DNA of 64,000 bases from an uncultured Prevotellaceae bacterium (GTDB lineage: Bacteria; Bacteroidota; Bacteroidia; Bacteroidales; Muribaculaceae): contig CALEJB010000034.1 of assembly GCA_937898675.1 (NCBI GenBank), positions 1 to 64,000 on the forward strand, in the 5' to 3' direction. This document shows, piece after piece, positions 45,443 to 55,057 of the stretch. The notes below the pieces were generated by a model that was not told where the DNA came from, made no database searches, and saw only the letters and a program-made list of their open reading frames with translations. Made by a program: the position numbers and the translations under genes. Position 1 is the stretch's first letter; each line of letters begins with the position of its first letter.

Positions 45443-47263
45443 TTACTTCATCACCTTAACAGCGCTGGTGGTGCCGTCGGTGTAGGTGGTAACAGCGATG
45501 CAGATGCCGTTAGCCTCGCTCATCTCCTGGCCAGCCATGTTGAAGTAGCGTACGCCGGCAACGGTCTTGCCACCGTTAACCTCGTCAAGGCCAGTGAAGC
45601 CAGCCTGTGCAGCGTAAACGTACTTGTCACCGGTCTCGTTGTCGATAGCGATGCCCAGGGTGTAGTTGTAACCAACGAGTACCCAGTACATGTTGTCGTT
45701 AGCATACAGGGGGTTCTCCATAGCGTTGCCAAGAACAGCCTCCTGCATAGCCTCTTCGCCACCCATGCGAACGCCGTCAACTACGAAGTAGAAGGGAACA
45801 GCGGGACGCTCCTCGGTTGCGGGATTGTAAGTGCCAAAGATGTCATACTCGAGAGCAACGGTGGTGGTCCAGTCGCCGTTAGCGCCCTGGTTGAGCTCGT
45901 ACCATACGGGCTCGCCGTTCATGTCAATGATTACCAGCCAGTAACCTACCATGTGAGGATCCTCGGGGCCGGGGCCTTCAACGGCGGGAACGGTGATGGT
46001 CATTTCAGCGCTGATGCCCATCTCCTGGCCATCAACCTGTGCGGTAGCGTAAACCACGATGTCATAGTCCTCGTCCAGACGGGGTGCGGTGTAGGGGTTC
46101 TCAACCTCCTCGCCGTCAACGTACAGAACAACGGTGCCCTCACCGGTAGCGGTAACGACAACGCCGTCGGCGGTAACCTCATAGGATACCTCGGGAGCGG
46201 GGGTCACAACAGGAACAACCTGCTTGGCAGGAACGGTGAAGGTCTGCTCAACGGTCTCACTGTTCTGCATATTCTCGCCGTAGCCGTAGCCGGTAACAAC
46301 GATGGTCTGCTCCTCCTCGGTCTGCTCAACGGTGTAGGGCAGGGTTACCTCAACGCTGTTAACATAAGCCTTGTAGTCGTTAGCGCAGGTTGCGGTGATA
46401 ACGAAGTTCTCGTCCATAGCAAAGACGGGAGCCTCAGCAACGGGCATCTCCTTAGCGGGGATAACGAAGGTCTGCTCAACAGTCTCACTGTCATTCATGC
46501 CCTCGCCAAAGCCGTAACCGCTGACAACGATGGTCTGCTCCTCGTAGGTCTGCTCAACGGTGTAGGGCAGGGTTACCTGAACACCGTTGATGAAAGCTAC
46601 GTAGTCGTTGGCGCAGGTTGCGGTGATGGTGTAGTTCTCGTCCATAGCGAAGACGGGAGCCTCGGCAACAACGGGCTCGCCACCCTCAACGGTGATGTTG
46701 AATGCGTGGTGGGTCTTAGCTGCGTCGGTGACGGGACCGCGGGTGTCGGCACCACAGGCGGGCTGGGTGTAAACATCACCCTCGCCGCCAGCGAAATTGC
46801 TGTCGAACTGGATGGTAATGACGAACATCTCATACTCGCCAAGGGCATACTTAACAGAACCGTAGCTCACGGGGTCATCCTCGTCGGGGTCGGTACCCTC
46901 GGGATACCAGTAACCACCCATCGTCAGAGTGCCGATGAAACGGTCGCCAGAGTCGCTGATGTTCAGTGCGGACTGAGCCAACTTGTTGTTACCCAACTTG
47001 TCCAAGTAAGGAATGTCAATCATACCTGCGCCTTCAACGCCGCCCTTAATGGTTGCGCCTTCGGGAAGAGCGATGTCACACTGCCAAACGTTTACATAGG
47101 CATCGAAGTGAGCCATTACAGAAACATCCATGCGACGCTGCTTTGCGGTCGAACCCTGGAGCACGCTCTGGGGAACCTCAAAGTCGTTGATGAAGAGATA
47201 CTCCTCAGCGCAGATCGAACCTGCCATCAGAAGAGCAGCAAGAGTAAATAAAAATTTCTTCAT
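45443..47263 (-). CDS. Secreted repeat protein with T9SS-like tail (paralogue B)
   Basis: This 606-residue protein shares its signal peptide and first 180 residues with the protein at 42689 (VPQSVLQGSTAKQRRMDVSVMAHF). It then has two copies of the MDENYTITATCANDY-type unit, each ending in a VEQTFxVPAK linker, and a short VTADGVVVTATGEGTVVLYVDG sandwich. A different domain of about 130 residues follows (VGYWLVIIDMNGEPVWYELNQG), and the shared tail ends the protein. That late domain resembles a starch-binding or Ig-like sandwich, but I cannot name it. No active site is visible. The leader is long (see the spacer entry). Confidence 0.83.
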   Translation of the reverse strand: MKKFLFTLAALLMAGSICAEEYLFINDFEVPQSVLQGSTAKQRRMDVSVMAHFDAYVNVWQCDIALPEGATIKGGVEGAGMIDIPYLDKLGNNKLAQSALNISDSGDRFIGTLTMGGYWYPEGTDPDEDDPVSYGSVKYALGEYEMFVITIQFDSNFAGGEGDVYTQPACGADTRGPVTDAAKTHHAFNITVEGGEPVVAEAPVFAMDENYTITATCANDYVAFINGVQVTLPYTVEQTYEEQTIVVSGYGFGEGMNDSETVEQTFVIPAKEMPVAEAPVFAMDENFVITATCANDYKAYVNSVEVTLPYTVEQTEEEQTIVVTGYGYGENMQNSETVEQTFTVPAKQVVPVVTPAPEVSYEVTADGVVVTATGEGTVVLYVDGEEVENPYTAPRLDEDYDIVVYATAQVDGQEMGISAEMTITVPAVEGPGPEDPHMVGYWLVIIDMNGEPVWYELNQGANGDWTTTVALEYDIFGTYNPATEERPAVPFYFVVDGVRMGGEEAMQEAVLGNAMENPLYANDNMYWVLVGYNYTLGIAIDNETGDKYVYAAQAGFTGLDEVNGGKTVAGVRYFNMAGQEMSEANGICIAVTTYTDGTTSAVKVMK

Positions 47264-47827
47264 TGCAATAAAAATTTAAAATTAAGTTAATAAATAATGT
47301 TATTATAAATAATGTCTCGTCAAAGTTGCATAAAGTTGTTTTCGTCGGTTCTGATTCATCAAATCAATCTCGGATTAACTGTCCTGTCGTTAATGCTTAG
47401 CACTGCGGCTGTTAGTTTTTATTGGGGTTGCTCAATGTAGCTCGTTGTGGCGCGGCCGGCGGTAAAAGTTGGGATGTGTACGAATAGTATGGCAGAAGGT
47501 ACAGGCCTGTACGCAACAACTGCCGATGCCAGCTACACCGGTGTTGAACTAATGGAAATGCATTAAACAACTCATTTCTATATATTTAATCTCAATTACG
47601 GTTGTGAATTCACTATATCGTACGGCACAAAAGTACTACTTTTCGATAAATTGATAAAAGAACTCAGGAAAATAATTCCTTAAAAAAAGTTAAACAATTA
47701 CCAAAAACCATGATTTTCAGTCAATAGACGCCTCAAGTCCGTGCCGCATGGGGCTATCTCCCCCCAAAAAAAGACAGCCGGAGAATCCGGCCGTCTTTGT
47801 GCACCCCAGTGAGGACTGTGCGGTGAT
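47264..47827 (-). other. 560-bp spacer: leader of repeat protein B and a terminator
   Basis: A minus-strand -7 box TACTTTTG (47628-47635) would give a leader of about 360 bases for the 45443 gene, though no good -33 box is at the right distance. The leader includes a perfect 14-bp palindrome at 47499-47512. The right end holds the terminator of the carboxynorspermidine synthase gene. I see no gene. Confidence 0.5.
47766..47798 (-). terminator. Terminator of the carboxynorspermidine synthase gene
   Basis: A 13-bp stem with one mismatch (47770-47782 with 47786-47798, GAA loop) is followed on the minus strand by a T-run. Confidence 0.9.
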
Positions 47828-49024
<1,197 letters not shown>

Positions 49025-49235
49025 CTTGCGTTCATTTTTGTCAGTTTTTCGTTTCGGCAAAGTTAAGTCAAACTGGCGAAAGCACCAAATTTAGCGCAAG
49101 CCAACCTGTGTGAGTTGGGCGATTTGTCTATAAAAAAAGTGAAATCGTCTATCTTTTTTGCGGCATTCGGCACAAAAAGAGTAATTTTGCCGCACCAAAA
49201 AGCCACACAATCCGGCATTAACCAAAAATATGTAT

Positions 49236-52028
49236 ATGAAAAAGATTCTTACTGTGTTGTTCGCAGTAGCCATGCTGGCACCGATGACATCGCGCGCCGC
49301 GGTCATCAACGGCATCCTGGTGGACTCCCAGGACACCACCACGCTGATTGAGGCAACCGTGAAACTGCTCAAGCCCACCAAGGACAGCACCATGGTCAAG
49401 GGCACCACCACCGACATGAACGGCGTGTTCAACCTCAAGGGCGTGAAGCCCGGCAAATACCTACTGCGCTTTAGCTACCTGGGCTACAACGACGTGATAA
49501 AGCACGTGACCGTGGACAACGACGGCCGCGACGTGAACATCGGCGTGGTGAAGATGGACCCTAACAGCATCATGCTCAAGGAAGCCGTGGTGATGGGCGT
49601 CAAGACCGCCATCACCGTCAAGGAAGACACCATTGAGTTCAACGCCGACACCTACAAGACGCAGGCCAATGCCGTGGTCGAGGACCTGCTCAAGCGCCTG
49701 CCCGGCGTGGAGGTGGGCACCGACGGCAAGATTACCGCCAACGGCAAGGAGGTGAAAAAAATCCTCATCGACGGTAAGGAATTCTTCAACGACGACCCCA
49801 CCGTGGCGTCAAAGAACATCCCCGCCAACATGGTGAACAAGCTGCAGGTCATCGATCGCAAGAGCGACCTGGCGCGCCTGACCGGCGTTGATGACGGCGA
49901 AGACGAGACCGTCATCAACCTCACCGTCAAGAAAGGCATGAACAATGGTTGGTTTGGCACCGTGAACGCCGGCTACGGCACCGACGACCGCTATGCGGGC
50001 AACGTGATGATCAACCACTTCAAGGACGGCAACCAGTTCACACTGCTGGGCGGCGGCAACAACACCAACAATATGGGCTTTGGCCAAGAGGGGCAGCGCA
50101 ACTTCCAGCGGTTTGGAGGCGAGCGCGGCGTGACCACGTCGCAGTATGCCGGCATCAACTTCAACGTGGGCAGCAAGGACGACGAGCACTTTCGCGTGGG
50201 CGGTGACGTGATTTACAGCCACAGCGACCGCGACACGCGCACCACGACTGCCCGTCAATACCTCTTTGAGGACTCAACAAGCTACTATAACGCCAACACG
50301 GCAGCGCGCGACAAGAGCCACAGCCTGCACAGCCACTTCCGCCTGAAGTGGGAGATTGACAGCTGCAACACCCTCGACTTTGTCCCCAACATTGAGCTGG
50401 GCTTCAACAAGAGCATGCGCAACGACACCTCCTACACCCAGGCCGGAGACCCGCAACGCACCCCGGTGAACCACAGCAGCAGCAACTACCTGAACGACGG
50501 CCACAGCCTCGAGTGGGGAGCACGGCTGATTTACAACCACAAGTTTGCCAGCCATCCGGGCCGCAGTTTCAGCGTGATGGCCAACTACAACTACAGCAAT
50601 GTTGACGAGGACGGCGACACCTATACCAACAACACCTACTACCTGCTGCCCGAGAAAGACGAAATCATTGACCAGAACAACGACACGCAGCGCAAGACGC
50701 ACAGCTTTACCGGCCGAGTGTCGTGGACCGAGCCCATCGGCAACATCAAGAACGCGCGTTTCCTCGAGTTCACCTATCGCGGCAACTACCGCTACTCCAC
50801 CAGCGACAAGATGGTGTATGACAACACCCGCGACGGCGAGTGGAACGAGCGGCTGAGCAACAGTTTTCGCAACACATTCTACAACCAGGAGTTCAGCGCC
50901 GGCTTCCGCCAGGTGCGCCAGGCCTATAACCTGAATGTGGGCATCGCCGTCAACAGCGCCATGTCCAAGAGCAGGGACCTCATCAACAGCGAGCGCGACA
51001 TTGCCGAGCGCTGGGCGTGGTCGGTAGCCCCCTATGCCCGGTTGCGCTACAAGTTCAGCGACACCCGCAACCTCAACTTCAACTACCGCATGCGCGCCAG
51101 CCAGCCCAGCATGACACAGCTGCAGCCCGTGGCCGACGAGAGCAACCCGCTGAACATCGTCATCGGTAATCCTGAGCTCAAGCCCACCTTCAACCACAAC
51201 ATCAACCTGCGCTACAGCGACTTTGCACAAGGCGCGCAACGCAGCATCATGGCCATGGCCAACGTGTCGTTTGCACAGAACAGCATCATCTCCACGACCA
51301 CCTATGACGAAGTTACCGGCGGACGCACCACCAGCTACACCAACGTCAACGGCGTGTGGAACGCCATGGCAATGAACATGGTGAGCTTCCCCTTTGGCTC
51401 GTCCAAGGCGTGGTACTTCACCAACCACCTGTTTGGCCGCTACTCGGTGACCAAGGGTCTGAACAATGGGGTCGAGAACCGCAGCAACACGCTCAACCTC
51501 AACATCTCGCCGGGCATCGCCTACCGCACCGGCGTGTTTGACCTGGAACTGCGCCCCCGCTACAGCTTCCAGAACACCACCAACACCGTGCAGGAATCGA
51601 GCAACCGCGACATCCACACCTGGGGCGGCATGTTTGACGGCACCTACTCGGCGCCCTTTGGCCTGGTCATCAGCACCGACCTGAGCTACAGCACCACCAG
51701 CGGCTACACCAGCGGCTACAACTCCGACCAGTGGCGCTGGAACGGCTCGATTGCCTACCAGTTCCTGCGTGACAAACAGGCTGCCGTCACCATCTCGGTA
51801 TATGACATCCTGGGCCAGCAAAAGAACATTTACCGCAATGTCACCGCCGAATACATCGAGGATGCCATCTACAACAACCTGGGCCGCTACGGCATGGTCA
51901 CCTTCACCTACCGCTTCAACACCTTCAAGAAAGGCGAGACCCCCGAGCTGCACGACGATGGCTACCACAACCACGGAGGCCACAACCATCCGCCCATGGG
52001 CGGACCTGGCGGACACAGGCATTTCTAA
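49236..52028 (+). CDS. Outer-membrane beta-barrel protein with carboxypeptidase-like domain and His-rich tail
   Basis: This 930-residue protein has a signal peptide (KKILTVLFAVAMLAPMTSRA) and a carboxypeptidase-regulatory-like domain (INGILVDSQDTTTLIEATVKLL, about 23-105). A plug-like region follows (DLLKRLPGVEVGTDGKITANGK ... LIDGKEFFNDDP), then a large barrel of the OMP_b-brl_3 type related to TonB-dependent receptors. The last 25 residues hold seven His among Gly, Pro and Asn. No SusD partner is adjacent. The substrate is unknown; the tail suggests possible metal contact but proves nothing. A TAATTTTGC -7 box at 49182-49190 lies upstream. Confidence 0.9.
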   Translation: MKKILTVLFAVAMLAPMTSRAAVINGILVDSQDTTTLIEATVKLLKPTKDSTMVKGTTTDMNGVFNLKGVKPGKYLLRFSYLGYNDVIKHVTVDNDGRDVNIGVVKMDPNSIMLKEAVVMGVKTAITVKEDTIEFNADTYKTQANAVVEDLLKRLPGVEVGTDGKITANGKEVKKILIDGKEFFNDDPTVASKNIPANMVNKLQVIDRKSDLARLTGVDDGEDETVINLTVKKGMNNGWFGTVNAGYGTDDRYAGNVMINHFKDGNQFTLLGGGNNTNNMGFGQEGQRNFQRFGGERGVTTSQYAGINFNVGSKDDEHFRVGGDVIYSHSDRDTRTTTARQYLFEDSTSYYNANTAARDKSHSLHSHFRLKWEIDSCNTLDFVPNIELGFNKSMRNDTSYTQAGDPQRTPVNHSSSNYLNDGHSLEWGARLIYNHKFASHPGRSFSVMANYNYSNVDEDGDTYTNNTYYLLPEKDEIIDQNNDTQRKTHSFTGRVSWTEPIGNIKNARFLEFTYRGNYRYSTSDKMVYDNTRDGEWNERLSNSFRNTFYNQEFSAGFRQVRQAYNLNVGIAVNSAMSKSRDLINSERDIAERWAWSVAPYARLRYKFSDTRNLNFNYRMRASQPSMTQLQPVADESNPLNIVIGNPELKPTFNHNINLRYSDFAQGAQRSIMAMANVSFAQNSIISTTTYDEVTGGRTTSYTNVNGVWNAMAMNMVSFPFGSSKAWYFTNHLFGRYSVTKGLNNGVENRSNTLNLNISPGIAYRTGVFDLELRPRYSFQNTTNTVQESSNRDIHTWGGMFDGTYSAPFGLVISTDLSYSTTSGYTSGYNSDQWRWNGSIAYQFLRDKQAAVTISVYDILGQQKNIYRNVTAEYIEDAIYNNLGRYGMVTFTYRFNTFKKGETPELHDDGYHNHGGHNHPPMGGPGGHRHF

Positions 52029-52050
52029 CATTCCAGACAAGACATCAATC

Positions 52051-52090
52051 GGGACCCAAGCAGATTTTTCACTGGCATGGGTCCCTTTTT
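52051..52090 (+). terminator. Terminator of the beta-barrel protein gene
   Basis: An 8-bp perfect stem (52051-52058 with 52078-52085) is followed by TTTTT, 22 bases after the stop. Confidence 0.85.
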
Positions 52091-52219
52091 CGCGCGCACA
52101 CATTAATAATGAGGATACCCTTCGTAAAAAACACACTAAATCTCAGTTTCAGTTGGCATAAAATTTGCTGTAAATAATATACTTTTCCAAAATTTTATTA
52201 ACCCTTAAAAAAACTTTTT

Positions 52220-52429
52220 ATGACAATTACGGTTAAGTCAAACAGTGTCAACAACATCACTCGTTATCACAACTACTTTTGCAACAAGGGTTTGCACTGC
52301 ATGAAATGCAACAATGACACCGAAGTCACGGTCTTCGATCTTGATCCCGTCCAAGCCGAGATGCTCATTAAAGCATTTGCAAAGCACTTCCGCCTAAAGC
52401 GCACCGAGCCTGAATCACTCGCAGCATAA
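52220..52429 (+). CDS. Small cysteine-containing protein, unknown
   Basis: This 69-residue protein (MTITVKSNSVNNITRYHNYF...) has a compact Cys cluster C-x6-C-x2-C (CNKGLHCMKC) at about residues 21-31 and a predicted C-terminal helix (PVQAEMLIKAFAKHFRLKR). It has no signal peptide or membrane segment. The Cys spacing suggests metal binding. It stands alone, with 15 bases to a near-perfect hairpin at 52444. Codon use matches neighbouring genes, which supports it as real, but I recognise no family. Confidence 0.6.
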   Translation: MTITVKSNSVNNITRYHNYFCNKGLHCMKCNNDTEVTVFDLDPVQAEMLIKAFAKHFRLKRTEPESLAA

Positions 52430-52813
52430 TTTCCGATTTGTTGGCTTTTGAGACGGCACCGGCGGTGCCGTCTCAAAAGCGCAATTGACTACTGCCGCAC
52501 AAAAAAGAAAGAACACGCGCCGCACTTCACAACAGCTGTCCTTAGGATAAAAATAGTAACTGTTTCTATCTCATTTTGGTAATATTGCACGCTGCAAGGC
52601 CATAACCCGCCGCAGATTCATTCATATTTGGTGTCCCTTAAAACTCGTTGCGCGAAATCGCTCCCCCCCAAAAAATCTATCCCACAATTCCAATATTTGG
52701 ATACAAATTGCAGGGTTTTAATGATGATTAAAAAATATTGTGTACTTTTGTCCAGTGCACGTCATGCCGTGCACTGGACCGCAAAACAGAAAATTAATCA
52801 AAAAATAGCGCTT
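52430..52813 (+). other. 380-bp spacer with a 17-bp hairpin and a promoter
   Basis: It holds the inverted repeat at 52444-52480 and, near its right end, a TACTTTTG -7 box (52743-52750) that probably serves the next gene. In-frame sequence upstream of the next gene (from 52628) has no signal-like or conserved features and I treat it as untranslated. Confidence 0.5.
52444..52480. repeat. 17-bp perfect inverted repeat with 3-base loop
   Basis: Arms 52444-52460 and 52464-52480 are perfectly complementary around a GGC loop. Both strands read TTTT on the 5' side and AAAA on the 3' side, the reverse of a normal intrinsic terminator. Confidence 0.8.
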
Positions 52814-53803
52814 ATGAAAAAAATGATTGCAATTATCGCTGGCGTGCTTGCCCTCAACGCACATGCCCAGCTGACTGCCGAGGGCATCATGGCCCTGCTC
52901 CCCGACATGCCCTCGCAGGCTGTCATGACAGCAGTTGCCACCCACAGTCCCGAATTCAATGACCAGTCGGCAGCCACGCTGGAGTGGGACAACTATTTCA
53001 ACAAGCTGCAAGAGGTTATCAGCCAAGCCGAGAAAGCCGTGGAACGCGAAACCACCAATGCCACGGCCACACCGTCGCGCGCAGCGATGCAAGCCCGGGC
53101 CGAGGCTCAGGCAGGGATAACGGCCGAGCAGGTCAAGAACATGACGCCCGAGCAGCTCGCAGCGTTTGCCAAGGCCAAGGCTAAAGCCAACGTCGGCAAG
53201 GGCACGAACGGCCTGACTACCGCCGACCTCACCGCCATGGCCAACATGAGCGAGGCCGACCGTGTGGAATATGCCATGCTCAACGGTCTCACGCTCTCGC
53301 CCGAGCAGGCCAAGGCCATGAAGGCCAAGGCCGCCAAGGCGCACAAGGCAGGACAGGCCGCCATGAACTACCAAGAGCTGGTGACCAAGGGCCTAGAGAT
53401 GTCGCAAAAGGCTGAAAAGATGCTGGACGAGGCGCGCACGGCTATCCGCGACATGTGGAAGAACGGCTATCAAAGCAACTATGACGCCGCTTGCAAAAAG
53501 GAAAGGGAAGTGTGGGCAAAATACGGCGAGGACCCCGAGGGCGTCACCGAGTACAACGCCGCCTGCCTGCAGATCTACAAGATAACCAGCGAGTTCAACG
53601 AGAAGAGTTACACCCTGTGGCGCAATGCCGTCACCAATGCCATGACCTATTTCAAAACCGATTACCTGCTTTATGCCCGCCAGTTGATGGATGCCATGGA
53701 GGGCGCAGGCAATCCCATGCCCAACTACGACATGGAAATCGCCATGCAATACCTCAGGCAGGCTTTGGCATTGAGAGACATCCCCAATCCCATCAACGAA
53801 TAA
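52814..53803 (+). CDS. Exported Ala/Lys-rich helical protein, unknown
   Basis: This 329-residue protein has a signal peptide (MIAIIAGVLALNAHAQ) and is almost wholly helical, very rich in Ala, Lys, Glu and Met. Its stretches AEAQAGITAEQVKNMTPEQLAAFAKAKAKA and LTLSPEQAKAMKAKAAKAHKAG suggest long coiled coil. The C-terminal 100 residues are less repetitive (AWRNAV-like TLWRNAVTNAMTYFKTDYLLYA). I recognise no family. It is 10 bases upstream of the WG-repeat protein gene, so they are likely one operon. The ATG at 52814 starts the signal. Confidence 0.75.
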   Translation: MKKMIAIIAGVLALNAHAQLTAEGIMALLPDMPSQAVMTAVATHSPEFNDQSAATLEWDNYFNKLQEVISQAEKAVERETTNATATPSRAAMQARAEAQAGITAEQVKNMTPEQLAAFAKAKAKANVGKGTNGLTTADLTAMANMSEADRVEYAMLNGLTLSPEQAKAMKAKAAKAHKAGQAAMNYQELVTKGLEMSQKAEKMLDEARTAIRDMWKNGYQSNYDAACKKEREVWAKYGEDPEGVTEYNAACLQIYKITSEFNEKSYTLWRNAVTNAMTYFKTDYLLYARQLMDAMEGAGNPMPNYDMEIAMQYLRQALALRDIPNPINE

Positions 53804-53813
53804 ATATAACAAC

Positions 53814-54881
53814 ATGAAAATGAAACAATTTCTAAAGTCAGTTCTGCTCGTTGCCACTGTGGCAATGAGCACGACAAACGGTTTTGCCCAGGCAAGCTTC
53901 AAGATTGACCTGGGTGACCTGGCCAGCGGCACCGAGTTTGACGGCGGCGGCCTGTGCGCCCTCATGAGCGAGTCGTTTCTGGAATCACCCCAGGGCCAAA
54001 GCCTCATCACCAGGCTCACAGAAGTGCGCCAAGGCGCGGCCTATGCCGACGTTGTCAATGAAGCGACAAAGGGCCTTGAGTCGCTCAAAAACGGCCGCAA
54101 ACAGTATGCCGGCAACACCGACGAAACTTCGATAGCGCTGCTACAGGAAATTGATGAACGCATCAGCCAGTACGAGGACATTATCAGGCAGTACTCAAAT
54201 GGGGGCTCGGCGCTCAATGCCAACGACCTGCTCAAGGAGGCCGCCACCCACTCGGCAGGCGGGCGGCTGTACTATGGCGCCGAGGACATAGGCCACGGCT
54301 ACTGGGCGGTGTGCATCACTCCCGAGGTCAAGAGCGCCAACTCCAAGTGGGGCGTGATAGACTGCGAGGGGCGGCAAATCGTGCCTTGCAAGTACAACTA
54401 CCTTGAGAACTACCCCGAACTTGAAATGCTGCATACCTTTGACTTCAGCGGCGACTACACCGAAGGCATCATCCGCTACGACGGCTCGGTAGTGCTGGAC
54501 TGCAAATACAGCCATGTGAACAGCGCCATGACTTCTTTTGTGGTGATTGACAACACCCCCAGCGGCAGCAAATGGGGTGTCGCCGACCTTGACGGGCACA
54601 TGCTCATACCGCAAAACTACGCGGAGATAGAACCCTTTGTCTATAACCTCTCCTCTGGCTCTTACTACTTCTATGTAATTACCGACGGCACGTCGGGGCT
54701 GAAGGCCGTCTTTGACCATCATGGCAAACAGGTGACCGGTTTCATCTATGACGGATGGCTCAACGAAGCACCGTATTTTATCGGCGTCAAGTCTGCGGGC
54801 ACCAACGATGTGTTTGACGCACGCACTTGGACCAGGACTGAAATCCCCGACGACTACTGGAACCACAGGTGGGAAGAATAA
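53814..54881 (+). CDS. Exported WG-repeat protein
   Basis: This 355-residue protein has a signal peptide (LLVATVAMSTTNGFAQ) and a helical N-terminal region (about 40-150) of unknown type. A set of WG-type repeats follows over about 150-330, with KWGVIDCEGRQIVPCKYN and KWGVADLDGHMLIPQNY the clearest, then degenerate copies. WG repeats form small beta units thought to mediate binding at the cell surface. The co-transcribed upstream gene encodes another exported helical protein, and the pair may act together, but no function is known. Confidence 0.82.
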   Translation: MKMKQFLKSVLLVATVAMSTTNGFAQASFKIDLGDLASGTEFDGGGLCALMSESFLESPQGQSLITRLTEVRQGAAYADVVNEATKGLESLKNGRKQYAGNTDETSIALLQEIDERISQYEDIIRQYSNGGSALNANDLLKEAATHSAGGRLYYGAEDIGHGYWAVCITPEVKSANSKWGVIDCEGRQIVPCKYNYLENYPELEMLHTFDFSGDYTEGIIRYDGSVVLDCKYSHVNSAMTSFVVIDNTPSGSKWGVADLDGHMLIPQNYAEIEPFVYNLSSGSYYFYVITDGTSGLKAVFDHHGKQVTGFIYDGWLNEAPYFIGVKSAGTNDVFDARTWTRTEIPDDYWNHRWEE

Positions 54882-54899
54882 CACGCCACGAGACACAAT

Positions 54900-54931
54900 G
54901 AATGCCAGACAGCCTTGAACTGCCTGGCATT
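54900..54931 (+). terminator. Likely terminator of the WG-repeat operon
   Basis: An imperfect stem (AATGCCAG at 54901-54908 with CTGGCATT ending at 54931) lies 19 bases after the stop. The T-run is poor (CATTATAA). Confidence 0.55.
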
Positions 54932-54995
54932 CATTATAACATGAACAGAAGCGGGCAGCGAATTGTTTCATGTTACGCTCGGCGCCGATGCATAA

Positions 54996-55029
54996 TGCCC
55001 CCGAAAGCATTCTTCAACTTTCGGGGGCA
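54996..55029 (-). terminator. Terminator of the fused oxidoreductase gene
   Basis: A perfect 12-bp stem (54996-55007 with 55018-55029) lies 28 bases after the stop on the minus strand. The T-run is weak. Confidence 0.75.
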
Positions 55030-55057
55030 CTGTGTGTCAGGATTTTGTGTCGCTTGT

